Shown here: piece after piece, positions 1 through 7,711 of the stretch
Numbering within the stretch: position 1 is the first letter of the stretch
Layout: each line of letters begins with the position of its first letter
IMG/VR virus record: IMGVR_UViG_3300025128_000291
Coordinates: 1-25,725 of that record
DNA length: 25,725 nucleotides
Direction: 5' to 3' (one strand)
From: a virus
Translations under genes and position numbers: made by a program
The notes under the pieces: model-generated
Database searches by the model: none
The model's input: the letters and a program-made list of their open reading frames with translations, nothing else
Told to the model about the DNA's origin: nothing

Positions 1-531
1 TTATTTTGGCCTGTCTACAATAAAACAATAGATGCTACAGATTATTTAATATTAAACACCACTGATGGACCAGCAGACTCTGACGGATACTTTAATGATG
101 CTGAACCTACATCAACTGTATTTAGTTTGGGAGATAAAACTAATCTTAATAGAGATACTTGTATAGCTTATTGCTTCCATTCAGTAGAAGGCTACTCAAA
201 GGTAAGCGTAACCACTATGAATGGTAATACAGATGGAAGTTTTTTGTACTGCGGATTTAAGCCTGCTTACATAATGTTTAAGGATATAGATTCTTATGGT
301 GGTTACAACGGCTGGCCCATTGTGGACAACAAACGATACCCTTACAACGCTGGTTCTGGCCCATACTTAAAAGCACAATCTTCTGATGCAGATGTAACGT
401 CTACACCGATATTTGATTTTGTATCTAATGGGGTGAAAATGAGGGGAACAAACGGGCAGTGGAATGATACTGGTAATTATATATGGATAGCATTCGCAGA
501 ATCACCATTCAAATACTCAAACGCGAGGTAA
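1..531 (+). CDS. Phage tail protein, C-terminal fragment (DUF7483-like)
   Basis: The reading frame is open from the first base of the window with no stop before 529, so this is the C-terminal 176 residues of a gene that begins upstream. A TTG at 127 is not a convincing start. The C-terminus carries the pattern F.P.YI.FK, then GW.I.D..R.PYN, and ends YIWIAFAESPFKYSNAR. That ending is a very common signature of the DUF7483 family, found at the C-terminus of phage tail fibre or tail-tip proteins, where it probably forms a beta-sandwich for surface binding. It is followed after 3 nt by the next gene. The family assignment is from memory of the motif; the role in host recognition is inferred. Confidence 0.8.
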   Translation, partial: LFWPVYNKTIDATDYLILNTTDGPADSDGYFNDAEPTSTVFSLGDKTNLNRDTCIAYCFHSVEGYSKVSVTTMNGNTDGSFLYCGFKPAYIMFKDIDSYGGYNGWPIVDNKRYPYNAGSGPYLKAQSSDADVTSTPIFDFVSNGVKMRGTNGQWNDTGNYIWIAFAESPFKYSNAR

Positions 532-534
532 ATT

Positions 535-1017
535 ATGTGGCACAGTGATACATTAGGTGTCATACGGACACCAAAAGAAATAACGATTAATGGTGTAACT
601 CATCCTCGCCAGATATTCCGCAAATGGAGTAAGGCGCAACTGGCTGAGTTAGGAATTACTCCTGCGCGAGTAGAGCATGTAGATCAGAAGTATTACAACA
701 CTGGTGCAGAGTCTATGACTCTAGTAGATGGCGAGACTGTCATTAGTTATGCAGCAACACCGAAGTCTGTAGATGTGTTGAAGACAACCATGAAGGCTGA
801 AGTAAATTCTATGGCTTTTGGTAAATTATCAGGATCAGATTGGATGACTTATCGTGAAGCGGATGGTGGGAAGGCTATGCCTGTTGATTGGAAAAATTAC
901 AGAACAGCTATCAGAGCTGAGAGTAACGAGAAGGAAGGTGAGATAGATGGTCTAGCCGATCTTGACGCAATCAAGGCTTACAACATTAGTGAAGGCTGGC
1001 CCGAAGAACCTGCGTAA
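535..1017 (+). CDS. Hypothetical tail accessory protein (tail-fibre-assembly-like position)
   Basis: A 160-residue acidic protein with no signal peptide or membrane segment. It starts 3 nt after the tail protein, with AGGT just upstream as a modest ribosome-binding site, and its stop overlaps the next start as TAATG. The N-terminus describes a short beta-rich segment (TPKEITINGVTHPRQIF), the middle is mixed, and the C-terminus is helical and ends WPEEPA. Small proteins directly downstream of fibre genes are often fibre chaperones or capping proteins, so that is a position-based guess. I do not recognise a catalytic motif. Confidence 0.55.
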   Translation: MWHSDTLGVIRTPKEITINGVTHPRQIFRKWSKAQLAELGITPARVEHVDQKYYNTGAESMTLVDGETVISYAATPKSVDVLKTTMKAEVNSMAFGKLSGSDWMTYREADGGKAMPVDWKNYRTAIRAESNEKEGEIDGLADLDAIKAYNISEGWPEEPA

Positions 1018-3062
1018 TGGCATTTATTCCTATAGATAAAGTAGGTGAGGTAGGTATAGTTAAGGAGACTTCTCCTTGGCAGCTACCTCCTAATGTCTGG
1101 AGTGACGGTAATAACATAAAAACAGAGGAAGGCTCTATAAAGAAAACCCCTGGTTATTCAGAGGTAATGAAGACCTGCCCTGTTGCACCTTACCACCTTA
1201 TGCAGCTTACTCTAGGAGAGCCGGAGTTCTGGATAGCTTGTGGTCTTACAGCTATCTATGCGTATGACAATACTAACTCTTCTACTTTGCTGGATGGCGC
1301 TATTGCAAGCACAGATGGTACTGGTGATATTACTGTAGATAGCACAGATGGTTTCGAGGATTCTGGTACTATAACAATAGGAACAGAAAATATAAGCTAT
1401 ACCGAAAAGACTGCTACTACGTTTGCAGGGACTATTGGTAGGGGAGCAGATGGCACTGATGGCGCACTCCACTCTGATGACGCTACCGTAACCAGAGCTA
1501 CTAAATGGTACAACATTACACGATCTAGTGGGGCTTATTCAGCTACAGCAGGTGAGAACTGGACTTCTACCATCATTGGTGGTGTTCTTGTTTTGACCAA
1601 CAACTTTGATAAACCACAGTATTGGGCTTTAACAAATGGTGTACCGTTATCTAGCACTCTTATGCAGGATTTATCTTATTGGCCCAGTCTTACTTTACTG
1701 AATGGGGCTATAACAGGAACTGGAGTTCCTAGCCCTGATGAGATTGTGGTAGATTCTACGGAAGATTTCCCAACTTCAGGAACCTTTACAGTTGGTACTG
1801 AAGATATTTCTTATACAGGTAAAACAGCTACAAAGTTTACTGGTATAGGGCGAGGAGAGAACGGGACTACAGCAGCTACTCATTTAGATAACGCACCTGC
1901 ATTTGTTAATGTTTATTGTAAGTCTATGCGTGCATTTCGATCTTTCTTGGTTGCTCTCAATATAAAGAGGGGTGGTGTATCTTATCCTAGAGTTGTGAAG
2001 TGGAGTACGGAAGCTGGTATACAGGATGTTCCGTCCTCATGGAATGAAACTACGAGTACCGTTGATGCTGGCGAGTTCGAGTTGGCAGATACCAAGGGTG
2101 ATATTCAGGACGGTCTTCAGTTAAGAGACACGTTTATGATATATAAGGAAGATGCTACCTACTCAATGAGTTTTGTTGGCACTCCTTTTATCTTTTCATT
2201 CAGACAGTTATCTCCTACAATTGGAGCAATAGCTAAGAACTGTGTAGCTGAGTTTGATGGTGGTCACGCTATCTTTGGTAAGGGTAACTTCTACATCAAT
2301 GATGGTCAGAGACTAAAGCCTATACTTCCGCAGAAGCTAAAGGAGTATGTCTTCACCACGCTTGATGGCGCTAGGGTAAGTGAGTGTTTTGTTGCTGCTG
2401 ATTATGGCAGGACTGAGATACTCTTCTGCTTCACCGCTGATGGCGCACCTAGCAACCAACCTAACAAAGCTATAGTATGGAATTATATTACTAATACGTT
2501 CTGTATAAGAGATTTACCTGATGTAGCGCATATGGGTTACGGTAACGTAGGAAACCCCACCACAGCAACCACATGGGCTGATACGACTACGTATTGGAAT
2601 ACTATTGATGGTCCGTGGACAATGAGTTATGATCTTCAGGATAAGGTTCTTTTATTTGCTGACCCATCGAATACAAAGTTGTATAGGGATAGGTCTGGCA
2701 ATAGGGAAGATACTACAAACATGTCGTCTTATATTGAGAGAACAGGGTTATCGTTGGATGAACAGGGAAGACCGGACCAAACCTCTGTGAAACATATTTC
2801 TTCTATCTGGCCTAAGATGTCCACTAGCAGCACGAATACTGTTAATGTTTATCTAGGAACCCAAATGAGTACGCAGGGTGGTGTAACCTGGGGTGATCCA
2901 GTTGTATTTGACCCTGATACACAGTCTAAAGTATCTGTTCGAGGGACTGGAAAACTATATGCAGTTAAGTTTGAGTCTACTACGGATATGGAGTGGGAGC
3001 TAGATGGATATACGATTGAGGTGAAAAGTGCTGGTAAGAGGGGTGGTAGGGGTCACGTATAA
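1017..3062 (+). CDS. Large virion protein, head-completion/tail-hub-like, with duplicated beta module
   Basis: A 681-residue protein starting at a TAATG junction and ending at another. The N-terminus (LPPNVWSDGNNIKTEEGSIK and PGYSEV) resembles the start of podovirus packaged-DNA-stabilisation or tail-hub proteins: a 'conditions plus profile of sample points' pattern followed by repeated blades such as FWIACG, VLTNNFDKPQYW and AIVWNYITNTFCIRDLPD. This suggests a beta-propeller-like body. Two copies of a module of about 70 residues, at roughly 91-161 and 227-298, share DST..F..SGT.T.GTE.ISYT.KTAT.F.G.GRG..GT.....H. Similar modules decorate many phage surface proteins. Its place between tail-fibre and internal-protein genes fits a role at the neck or tail. 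Virion protein is confident; the exact role is not. Confidence 0.7.
   Translation: MAFIPIDKVGEVGIVKETSPWQLPPNVWSDGNNIKTEEGSIKKTPGYSEVMKTCPVAPYHLMQLTLGEPEFWIACGLTAIYAYDNTNSSTLLDGAIASTDGTGDITVDSTDGFEDSGTITIGTENISYTEKTATTFAGTIGRGADGTDGALHSDDATVTRATKWYNITRSSGAYSATAGENWTSTIIGGVLVLTNNFDKPQYWALTNGVPLSSTLMQDLSYWPSLTLLNGAITGTGVPSPDEIVVDSTEDFPTSGTFTVGTEDISYTGKTATKFTGIGRGENGTTAATHLDNAPAFVNVYCKSMRAFRSFLVALNIKRGGVSYPRVVKWSTEAGIQDVPSSWNETTSTVDAGEFELADTKGDIQDGLQLRDTFMIYKEDATYSMSFVGTPFIFSFRQLSPTIGAIAKNCVAEFDGGHAIFGKGNFYINDGQRLKPILPQKLKEYVFTTLDGARVSECFVAADYGRTEILFCFTADGAPSNQPNKAIVWNYITNTFCIRDLPDVAHMGYGNVGNPTTATTWADTTTYWNTIDGPWTMSYDLQDKVLLFADPSNTKLYRDRSGNREDTTNMSSYIERTGLSLDEQGRPDQTSVKHISSIWPKMSTSSTNTVNVYLGTQMSTQGGVTWGDPVVFDPDTQSKVSVRGTGKLYAVKFESTTDMEWELDGYTIEVKSAGKRGGRGHV
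1287..1910 (+). repeat. Intragenic duplication of a beta-sandwich module
   Basis: Within the 681-residue virion protein, codons 91-161 (1287-1499) and 227-298 (1695-1910) encode two related modules. The shared core is DST-x2-F-x2-SGT followed by the GTE-x-ISYT motif, then KTAT, a GRG turn and a trailing H. The copies differ at many positions, so the duplication is old or reflects recruitment of two related modules. They are separated by about 65 residues. Confidence 0.8.
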
Positions 3063-3340
3063 TGGCTACTTATGTTGATCGTGTAGAGACAAGTGTGGTC
3101 CGGTACGAGCCAGGACCACTACCAGAGAATGTTGAGGATCTCGGTGGTTACGTTGTTAGTGAGTTAAAAAGATTGGGGGATATAATACTAAACCAGTCTT
3201 TGGTTAGAATAGATAGGACGCACATAGAACCTTCCAAGCCACGCACTGGTGACATACGGTATGCGGATGGGACCGATTGGAATCCAGGGTCTGGTGAGGG
3301 AATTTACTTTTATAATGGGACATCATGGGTAAACTTGTAG
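3062..3340 (+). CDS. Small tail-associated protein with YADG-WNPGSG C-terminus
   Basis: A 92-residue protein starting at a TAATG overlap with the large virion gene. The N-terminal half is helical (LGGYVVSELKRLGDIIL). The C-terminal half has PSKPRTGDIRYADGT followed by WNPGSGEGIYFYNGTSW. This proline-turn plus YADG..WNPGSG..YxYxG..W pattern recurs at the C-termini of many small phage tail or baseplate proteins and looks like a compact beta fold that could contact glycans. Its neighbours on both sides are virion-type genes. The family resemblance is clear; the function is inferred. Confidence 0.65.
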   Translation: MATYVDRVETSVVRYEPGPLPENVEDLGGYVVSELKRLGDIILNQSLVRIDRTHIEPSKPRTGDIRYADGTDWNPGSGEGIYFYNGTSWVNL

Positions 3341-3366
3341 AAGAAACAAAATCTAGGGGTGTTGTA

Positions 3367-3792
3367 ATGGGGGAGTGCAAGGTTGTACTTGTCGCTCAAG
3401 AAGACATAGAGTATGTTTGGGATGAGGTTGCCCCCTTAATGGATTCAGCTTTAAAGCATTCGGAAGGTGAGCTTCTTACTGAAGACCTTGTAGAGCATTT
3501 AGACAATGACGATCTAAGACTTTGGGTAGCTATGAAGAATGATAAGGTGATAGCTGCTATGATAACAGAGATCATCACTTATCCAAGAAAGAAGATACTT
3601 AGGGTTATTACCCTTGCTGGTAAGGACATGAATTTATGGTATGACTTCTTACCATCAGTAGAAGGGTATGCTCTAAGTCATCAGTGCTCTGCGCTAGAAG
3701 CATGGACAAGGAAAGGGATGACTAGAAAACTAAAGGACTGGAAACATTCCTATGATATTATTACAAAAGATTTGAAACCGAGGATGCAATAA
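3367..3792 (+). CDS. GNAT-like acetyltransferase (virion-cluster type)
   Basis: Read from ATG 3367 this is a 141-residue protein. An upstream in-frame ATG at 3325 would add 14 residues and overlap the previous gene by 16 nt. I prefer 3367 because AGGGG lies 8 nt upstream. The core LRLWVAMKNDKVIAAMITEI followed by a strand RKKILRVITLAG resembles strands 2-4 of a GNAT fold, and the C-terminus EAWTRKGMTRKLKDWKH fits the family. GNAT-like proteins of this length lie among tail and internal-protein genes in many short-tailed phages. No clear acetyl-CoA pyrophosphate loop (Q/RxxGxG/A) is visible, so catalytic activity is uncertain. Confidence 0.65.
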   Translation: MGECKVVLVAQEDIEYVWDEVAPLMDSALKHSEGELLTEDLVEHLDNDDLRLWVAMKNDKVIAAMITEIITYPRKKILRVITLAGKDMNLWYDFLPSVEGYALSHQCSALEAWTRKGMTRKLKDWKHSYDIITKDLKPRMQ

Positions 3793-4391
3793 TGGCCTTA
3801 ACAAAACCAGGTTTATTAGGGGGTACTGCTGAAACAGGCTATCCGAGTATATGGGGTGGGGCATCAGGGGGTGCTGGAATTCTAGGTTACACACCTGGAA
3901 GTGCTGCGCCAGCTCCAATGCCTACATACAAGAACCCTGTACGGACAGGCGGTACAATATATGGTAACTATGTTAGAAACTATCCTGACTTGTTAGCTGC
4001 TTTTAGAGATGAGTCTAATACTATACCTAATATTGTGGATTGGGGTAAACAGCATTGGCAAACATTTGGTCAGAATAATCCTAGTAGAATCCTACCTACC
4101 ATAAAACAAACTAACCCCAATATCTCATTAGGTGATACTATAGACTTGGGGTCATCAGCCACAAAGATAGGAACCGCAGGGTTACCCATGCCTGATGTAG
4201 AAGGGTATAAGTATGTTTACCCCAGATATTCTTGGGATAATGATGCTGGGTGGATGCAGAGTGGTTACGAATCAGATATAGATAAGTACGAATACTTCCC
4301 GTATTTTCCAGGTAAGGTAGGAGATAGAAGAACTAAAGATGGTAGGGTAGTACAGCATATGTTAGTTGGCGTACAACTAATTCCAGAGTAG
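3792..4391 (+). CDS. Hypothetical virion protein with NPDL/HW/GR-type motif
   Basis: A 199-residue protein rich in Gly, Pro and Tyr, starting at TAATG. The N-terminus is low complexity (GGASGGAGILGYTPG, SAAPAPMPTYKNP). Residues about 60-100 contain YVRNYPDLLAAF and, about 20 residues on, WGKQHWQTFGQNNPSRILP. This resembles the short repeat written Y..NPD(V/L).AA....HY..FG..EGR, seen in many secreted and phage structural proteins. The C-terminal 60 residues are aromatic-rich. It precedes the S74-domain gene by 9 nt and is probably a virion component. No enzymatic motif was seen. Confidence 0.6.
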   Translation: MALTKPGLLGGTAETGYPSIWGGASGGAGILGYTPGSAAPAPMPTYKNPVRTGGTIYGNYVRNYPDLLAAFRDESNTIPNIVDWGKQHWQTFGQNNPSRILPTIKQTNPNISLGDTIDLGSSATKIGTAGLPMPDVEGYKYVYPRYSWDNDAGWMQSGYESDIDKYEYFPYFPGKVGDRRTKDGRVVQHMLVGVQLIPE

Positions 4392-4400
4392 GAGAATATT

Positions 4401-5606
4401 ATGTCAGGTGGATCAAAAGTACAAACAACAAGAACAGAGCCTTGGGAACAACAGAAACCCTACCTAGAGACAGGCTTTCAGCGGTCCGAGGATTTGTATT
4501 CTAGCGGAGCTATGGAACCAGCTTATTACGGGACTTACTTAGACCCAGCTACTGGCTCTTATGTCACTGACCCTAACTTACCAACTCTTGCAGGGTTTAC
4601 TCCAGCAGAACAGGCAGCACAAGAGGCTGCGCTTACTTACTCTACATCTCCTCTTACAGAACAGTTCATGGGAGCTGCTCAAGGTGGTCTAGGTGGTATG
4701 CTTGATTACGGTCAAGGAGCAATGGGGTACGGAGCTGGAGCTGCTGCACCTCTAACTCAGGATCAGTACGCAGGTTATACACCATTCTCTGGCTCTCAGT
4801 ATGGAGACTTATTATCGGGTCAGGTGAACACTGACGTATTTGGTCCATTAGCAGACGCATATAGAACTGAAGCTATGGGTCAATTGACTGGTGAGGTTCT
4901 TCCTGGTCTACGCACAGCAATAACACAGAATCAAGCAGGTGGTGGTACTAGAGGTGATATATTACAAGCTAATGCAGTCGCTGCTGCACAGCAGAGGATA
5001 TCAGATAACCTAGCTAGAGCTGAATTTGATGCTTACCAACAGGCGCAGAACCGTAGGATGGATGCTGCACAGATGGGGTTAGGCGCACAACAGGCAGCTA
5101 TGGGTTATGGTATGTCTGGGGCTGATGCTACAAGAGGAGCGTTAGGTCAGTATCCTTCTACTCTTCAAGCACCGTTATCAATGACGGATGCTGCATCTGC
5201 TGTCGGTGGTCAGCAAAGAGCTATGGAACAGGCTGCAATAGATCGAGATATGCAGAGGTACGAATATCAGTCCCAGGTTCCTATAACGGGATTGCAGAAC
5301 TATCTTGCTGGTATATCTGGAGAGTATGGTGGCACATCTCAAGCTGTTGGAGCTGGTGGCCCAAGCCCAATGATGGGTATAGCAGCAGCGTTAGCTGGCA
5401 ACCCAGCTTTGTTTACCTCTGATGTAAGAGTAAAAGAAAACATAGCGCCAGCAGGTAAATGGAAAGATCATAATGCCTATACTTTCAATTACATAGGTGA
5501 TGATACTAGGTATAGGAGCGTCATGGCGCAAGAGGTTGAACAGACTCATCCGCAAGCTGTAGTTGAGATAGCAGGTATAAAGCACGTTGATTATAGTAAG
5601 CTATAA
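4401..5606 (+). CDS. Ala/Gln/Gly-rich virion protein with C-terminal S74 intramolecular chaperone domain
   Basis: A 401-residue protein with a strong AGGAG site before the start. It opens with TRTEPWEQQKPYLETGF, a motif common at the start of phage internal or ejection-type proteins. It continues as an Ala/Gln/Gly-rich helical body (about 60-335) that includes QNQAGGGTRGDILQAN. The last 62 residues match Peptidase_S74: the motif SDVRVKENI with Ser340 and Lys345 as the predicted self-cleavage dyad, then YRSVMAQEVEQTHPQAVV and HVDYSKL. S74 domains usually release themselves from trimeric fibres; here the domain is attached to a non-fibre body and the protein ends at YSKL, without the long C-terminal helices seen in tailspike chaperones. 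Confidence 0.75.
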   Translation: MSGGSKVQTTRTEPWEQQKPYLETGFQRSEDLYSSGAMEPAYYGTYLDPATGSYVTDPNLPTLAGFTPAEQAAQEAALTYSTSPLTEQFMGAAQGGLGGMLDYGQGAMGYGAGAAAPLTQDQYAGYTPFSGSQYGDLLSGQVNTDVFGPLADAYRTEAMGQLTGEVLPGLRTAITQNQAGGGTRGDILQANAVAAAQQRISDNLARAEFDAYQQAQNRRMDAAQMGLGAQQAAMGYGMSGADATRGALGQYPSTLQAPLSMTDAASAVGGQQRAMEQAAIDRDMQRYEYQSQVPITGLQNYLAGISGEYGGTSQAVGAGGPSPMMGIAAALAGNPALFTSDVRVKENIAPAGKWKDHNAYTFNYIGDDTRYRSVMAQEVEQTHPQAVVEIAGIKHVDYSKL

Positions 5607-5617
5607 AGAGGCAGTTT

Positions 5618-5977
5618 ATGAATAAAAGAACTATATTAAATATGTTGGGGTTTCAGCGGGACCCTAGAGAAGAAGAGTACCAGCGATGGCTTCAACTTCA
5701 AGGTGGTGGTGGTGTTCCTAATATAGCGGATTACCAAACCATTACTGAAGCTGCTGGTCTTGATCCAGAGTATACTACTACAGATCAACAGGGTTATACT
5801 GAAGCTATGGAGCGTTACGATTGGAAGAGGCGAGCTGAAGACTTGAAGAACCAAAGGTTTATGGCTAGTTTAGCTAATGTTTTTGCACCTCGTTATCCTG
5901 ACCAACCAAGAGCAGGTGCTTGGGGTCCGTCATCAAGGCCATTTACTGACTACATGCCTATGAGGTACTGGTCCTAA
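5618..5977 (+). CDS. Hypothetical virion-cluster protein
   Basis: A 119-residue protein with AGAGG 8 nt before its ATG. The N-terminus is basic and the sequence contains EEEYQRWLQLQGGGG, then a helical stretch ERYDWKRRAEDLKNQRFMASLANVF, and an aromatic Pro-rich tail ending FTDYMPMRYWS. It has no membrane segment or signal peptide. It sits between the S74 protein and another unassigned virion-type gene and is coupled to the latter through TAATG. I do not recognise a family; a small head or internal protein is plausible from position. Confidence 0.5.
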   Translation: MNKRTILNMLGFQRDPREEEYQRWLQLQGGGGVPNIADYQTITEAAGLDPEYTTTDQQGYTEAMERYDWKRRAEDLKNQRFMASLANVFAPRYPDQPRAGAWGPSSRPFTDYMPMRYWS

Positions 5978-6588
5978 TGGCTAGTCTTATGAGTCTTCTT
6001 ACTGGTCACCGTCCTGGTGCGTTTAGAGGGTTTAAGATGGGTGACCTCTTTGACAAGGAACGATGGGATCGTATGCCTAGAACTTGGTCAGGCCAGAGAA
6101 CTCCTACCGGACCTACTGATATAAGGACTAACAGAGCTGGTGAACCTATGATGACTAACTGGTATAGGGGTCGCAACCAAGATGGTGGTGAGGCTGCACA
6201 TACACAACATGCTATGGCTAACCTACCTTCTCCAGTTTATCAAGGGCCGAATACACAGGCTAATGTTCAGACCCGCGCATTGACCCCACGCCCAAAGATA
6301 CAGTCTCAGCCATTGTCTGACCCATTGGCTTCAGGTGCGAAGTGGGGTGGTGGGGCAGCATTGTTACCAGAAAGAGTGCAAACTAGAACGTTTGTTCCAC
6401 CTCTTGACATAGCCACAGAAGAAGAGGTAGAGGCAATGAATGCCTATAGAAGCCAGATGCTGTCAGACCTCTTGGCTGAAACCTCTGAAGAGCCAGAGGT
6501 AAAGGCAATAAGTTATTATAAGAAAAAGAAAAGATCACCAAAGACGTACCGATCTCAGTCCAGAGGGTACAGGTTAAAGAGGATTTAA
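5977..6588 (+). CDS. Hypothetical basic virion-cluster protein
   Basis: A 203-residue protein starting at TAATG. It is largely predicted disordered: Arg/Pro/Gly/Gln-rich through residue 150, with a short acidic helix (IATEEEVEAMNAYRSQML). The C-terminus is strongly basic, with a KKKKR run followed by SPKTYRSQSRGYRLKRI. The basic tail would suit nucleic-acid contact inside the virion, but that is inference. No recognised domain was seen. The next gene starts 1 nt after its stop. Confidence 0.5.
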   Translation: MASLMSLLTGHRPGAFRGFKMGDLFDKERWDRMPRTWSGQRTPTGPTDIRTNRAGEPMMTNWYRGRNQDGGEAAHTQHAMANLPSPVYQGPNTQANVQTRALTPRPKIQSQPLSDPLASGAKWGGGAALLPERVQTRTFVPPLDIATEEEVEAMNAYRSQMLSDLLAETSEEPEVKAISYYKKKKRSPKTYRSQSRGYRLKRI

Positions 6589-6589
6589 T

Positions 6590-7711
6590 ATGGCTAACAT
6601 TAGAGAGCTTTTAAGGGATAAGGATTTCTTAAACCAGAATCTACAGAGATTTGGTATGGATCAGAATACGATTCCTTTTGCACCTGCTGGCATGTTACGG
6701 AGGGTTGTAGGAGGTGGTCTTTTAGGTGGCCCTAAACAATCGGTAGGTTTTCCAAGGGGTACGCCTAGAACAAGGAAGACAGTGGAAGGTGAGGTTCTTC
6801 AAAACCCAGCATTGACCGGACCTAGACAACCACGTGACTTACTCACCCTTTTAGGGATGGGTGGTTATGGGGCGTATAACTTACTAAAGAATAGGGATAA
6901 CCCTGTAGCTGTAGCTGATGAACCACCACCTGTTGATCCTGGTGTTGACCAAGTTGGTAGCGGTGGAGCTGTGGTTACCCCGCCAGCAGATACCTGGACA
7001 CCTGGAGGATTGCAAACAGGGTTAGACTTTATAGCTGATCGTAGGAGATTCTATTTTGATACTTTGTCTGGTGCCACTTCACAAGCTGCTATACTAAATC
7101 TAATGGAGAAGGGTGCTGGAGATAAGTTTCTAGAGCAGATTGGTAAGGATATAGAAGATCAGGAAGAGTTTAAAGATGATGAGTACATAGCTAAGATTAA
7201 TAAAGCTGTGTTCAGTAAGCCTTATAAAAATGCTAAAGAACTATTTGATCGTCTTGTCAAGGCTGAGATCCCTGTAGACATAGCTGCCCAAATTACTGGG
7301 CATGTTCCGAAGGAAAAGATGGTTAATTTTATTAATCCAGATACTGGTGATACCTATACTGGGCCAGAAGATTCTATTCCAGAACCTGGGTATAGGAGAG
7401 TTGATCCTACTCTTGACAAGAGATACTCAGGAAGGAACAGTGAGAGGGAGCGCGTTCTGTCCAGGGCTGTAGAGCTGGGTGGTGAAGCTGGTGCAGAGTA
7501 TCTAGCTAGATGGTTAGTAACAGCTAAAGGTGCAGACTATTCTTATAGGGACGCTATAGCAGAAGCTAGGGAAATGTTAAAGACTAGTGCTGGTGGAGGA
7601 AAGCCAAAGACTAGGGAAGAAGCATTTGCTATTCTAAAGAATGATCCTGCTTGGAGCGACAAGACGGATGAAGAGATAAATGCTGCACTAGATGCTAGAT
7701 GGGGTAGCTAA
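6590..7711 (+). CDS. Hypothetical internal-virion-type protein
   Basis: A 373-residue protein with GAGG upstream of the ATG. Residues 30-60 are Gly-rich and hydrophobic (GMLRRVVGGGLLGG), and 75-110 hold a weakly hydrophobic segment (DLLTLLGMGGYGAYNLL) that could touch a membrane. Pro-rich linkers follow, then a helical domain (about 145-240) and a charged C-terminus with EEAFAILKNDPAWSDKTDEE. The gene is coupled by TAATG to the 995-residue internal protein. Its position and composition resemble the smaller of a set of ejection proteins in short-tailed phages, but no motif proves it. Confidence 0.5.
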   Translation: MANIRELLRDKDFLNQNLQRFGMDQNTIPFAPAGMLRRVVGGGLLGGPKQSVGFPRGTPRTRKTVEGEVLQNPALTGPRQPRDLLTLLGMGGYGAYNLLKNRDNPVAVADEPPPVDPGVDQVGSGGAVVTPPADTWTPGGLQTGLDFIADRRRFYFDTLSGATSQAAILNLMEKGAGDKFLEQIGKDIEDQEEFKDDEYIAKINKAVFSKPYKNAKELFDRLVKAEIPVDIAAQITGHVPKEKMVNFINPDTGDTYTGPEDSIPEPGYRRVDPTLDKRYSGRNSERERVLSRAVELGGEAGAEYLARWLVTAKGADYSYRDAIAEAREMLKTSAGGGKPKTREEAFAILKNDPAWSDKTDEEINAALDARWGS

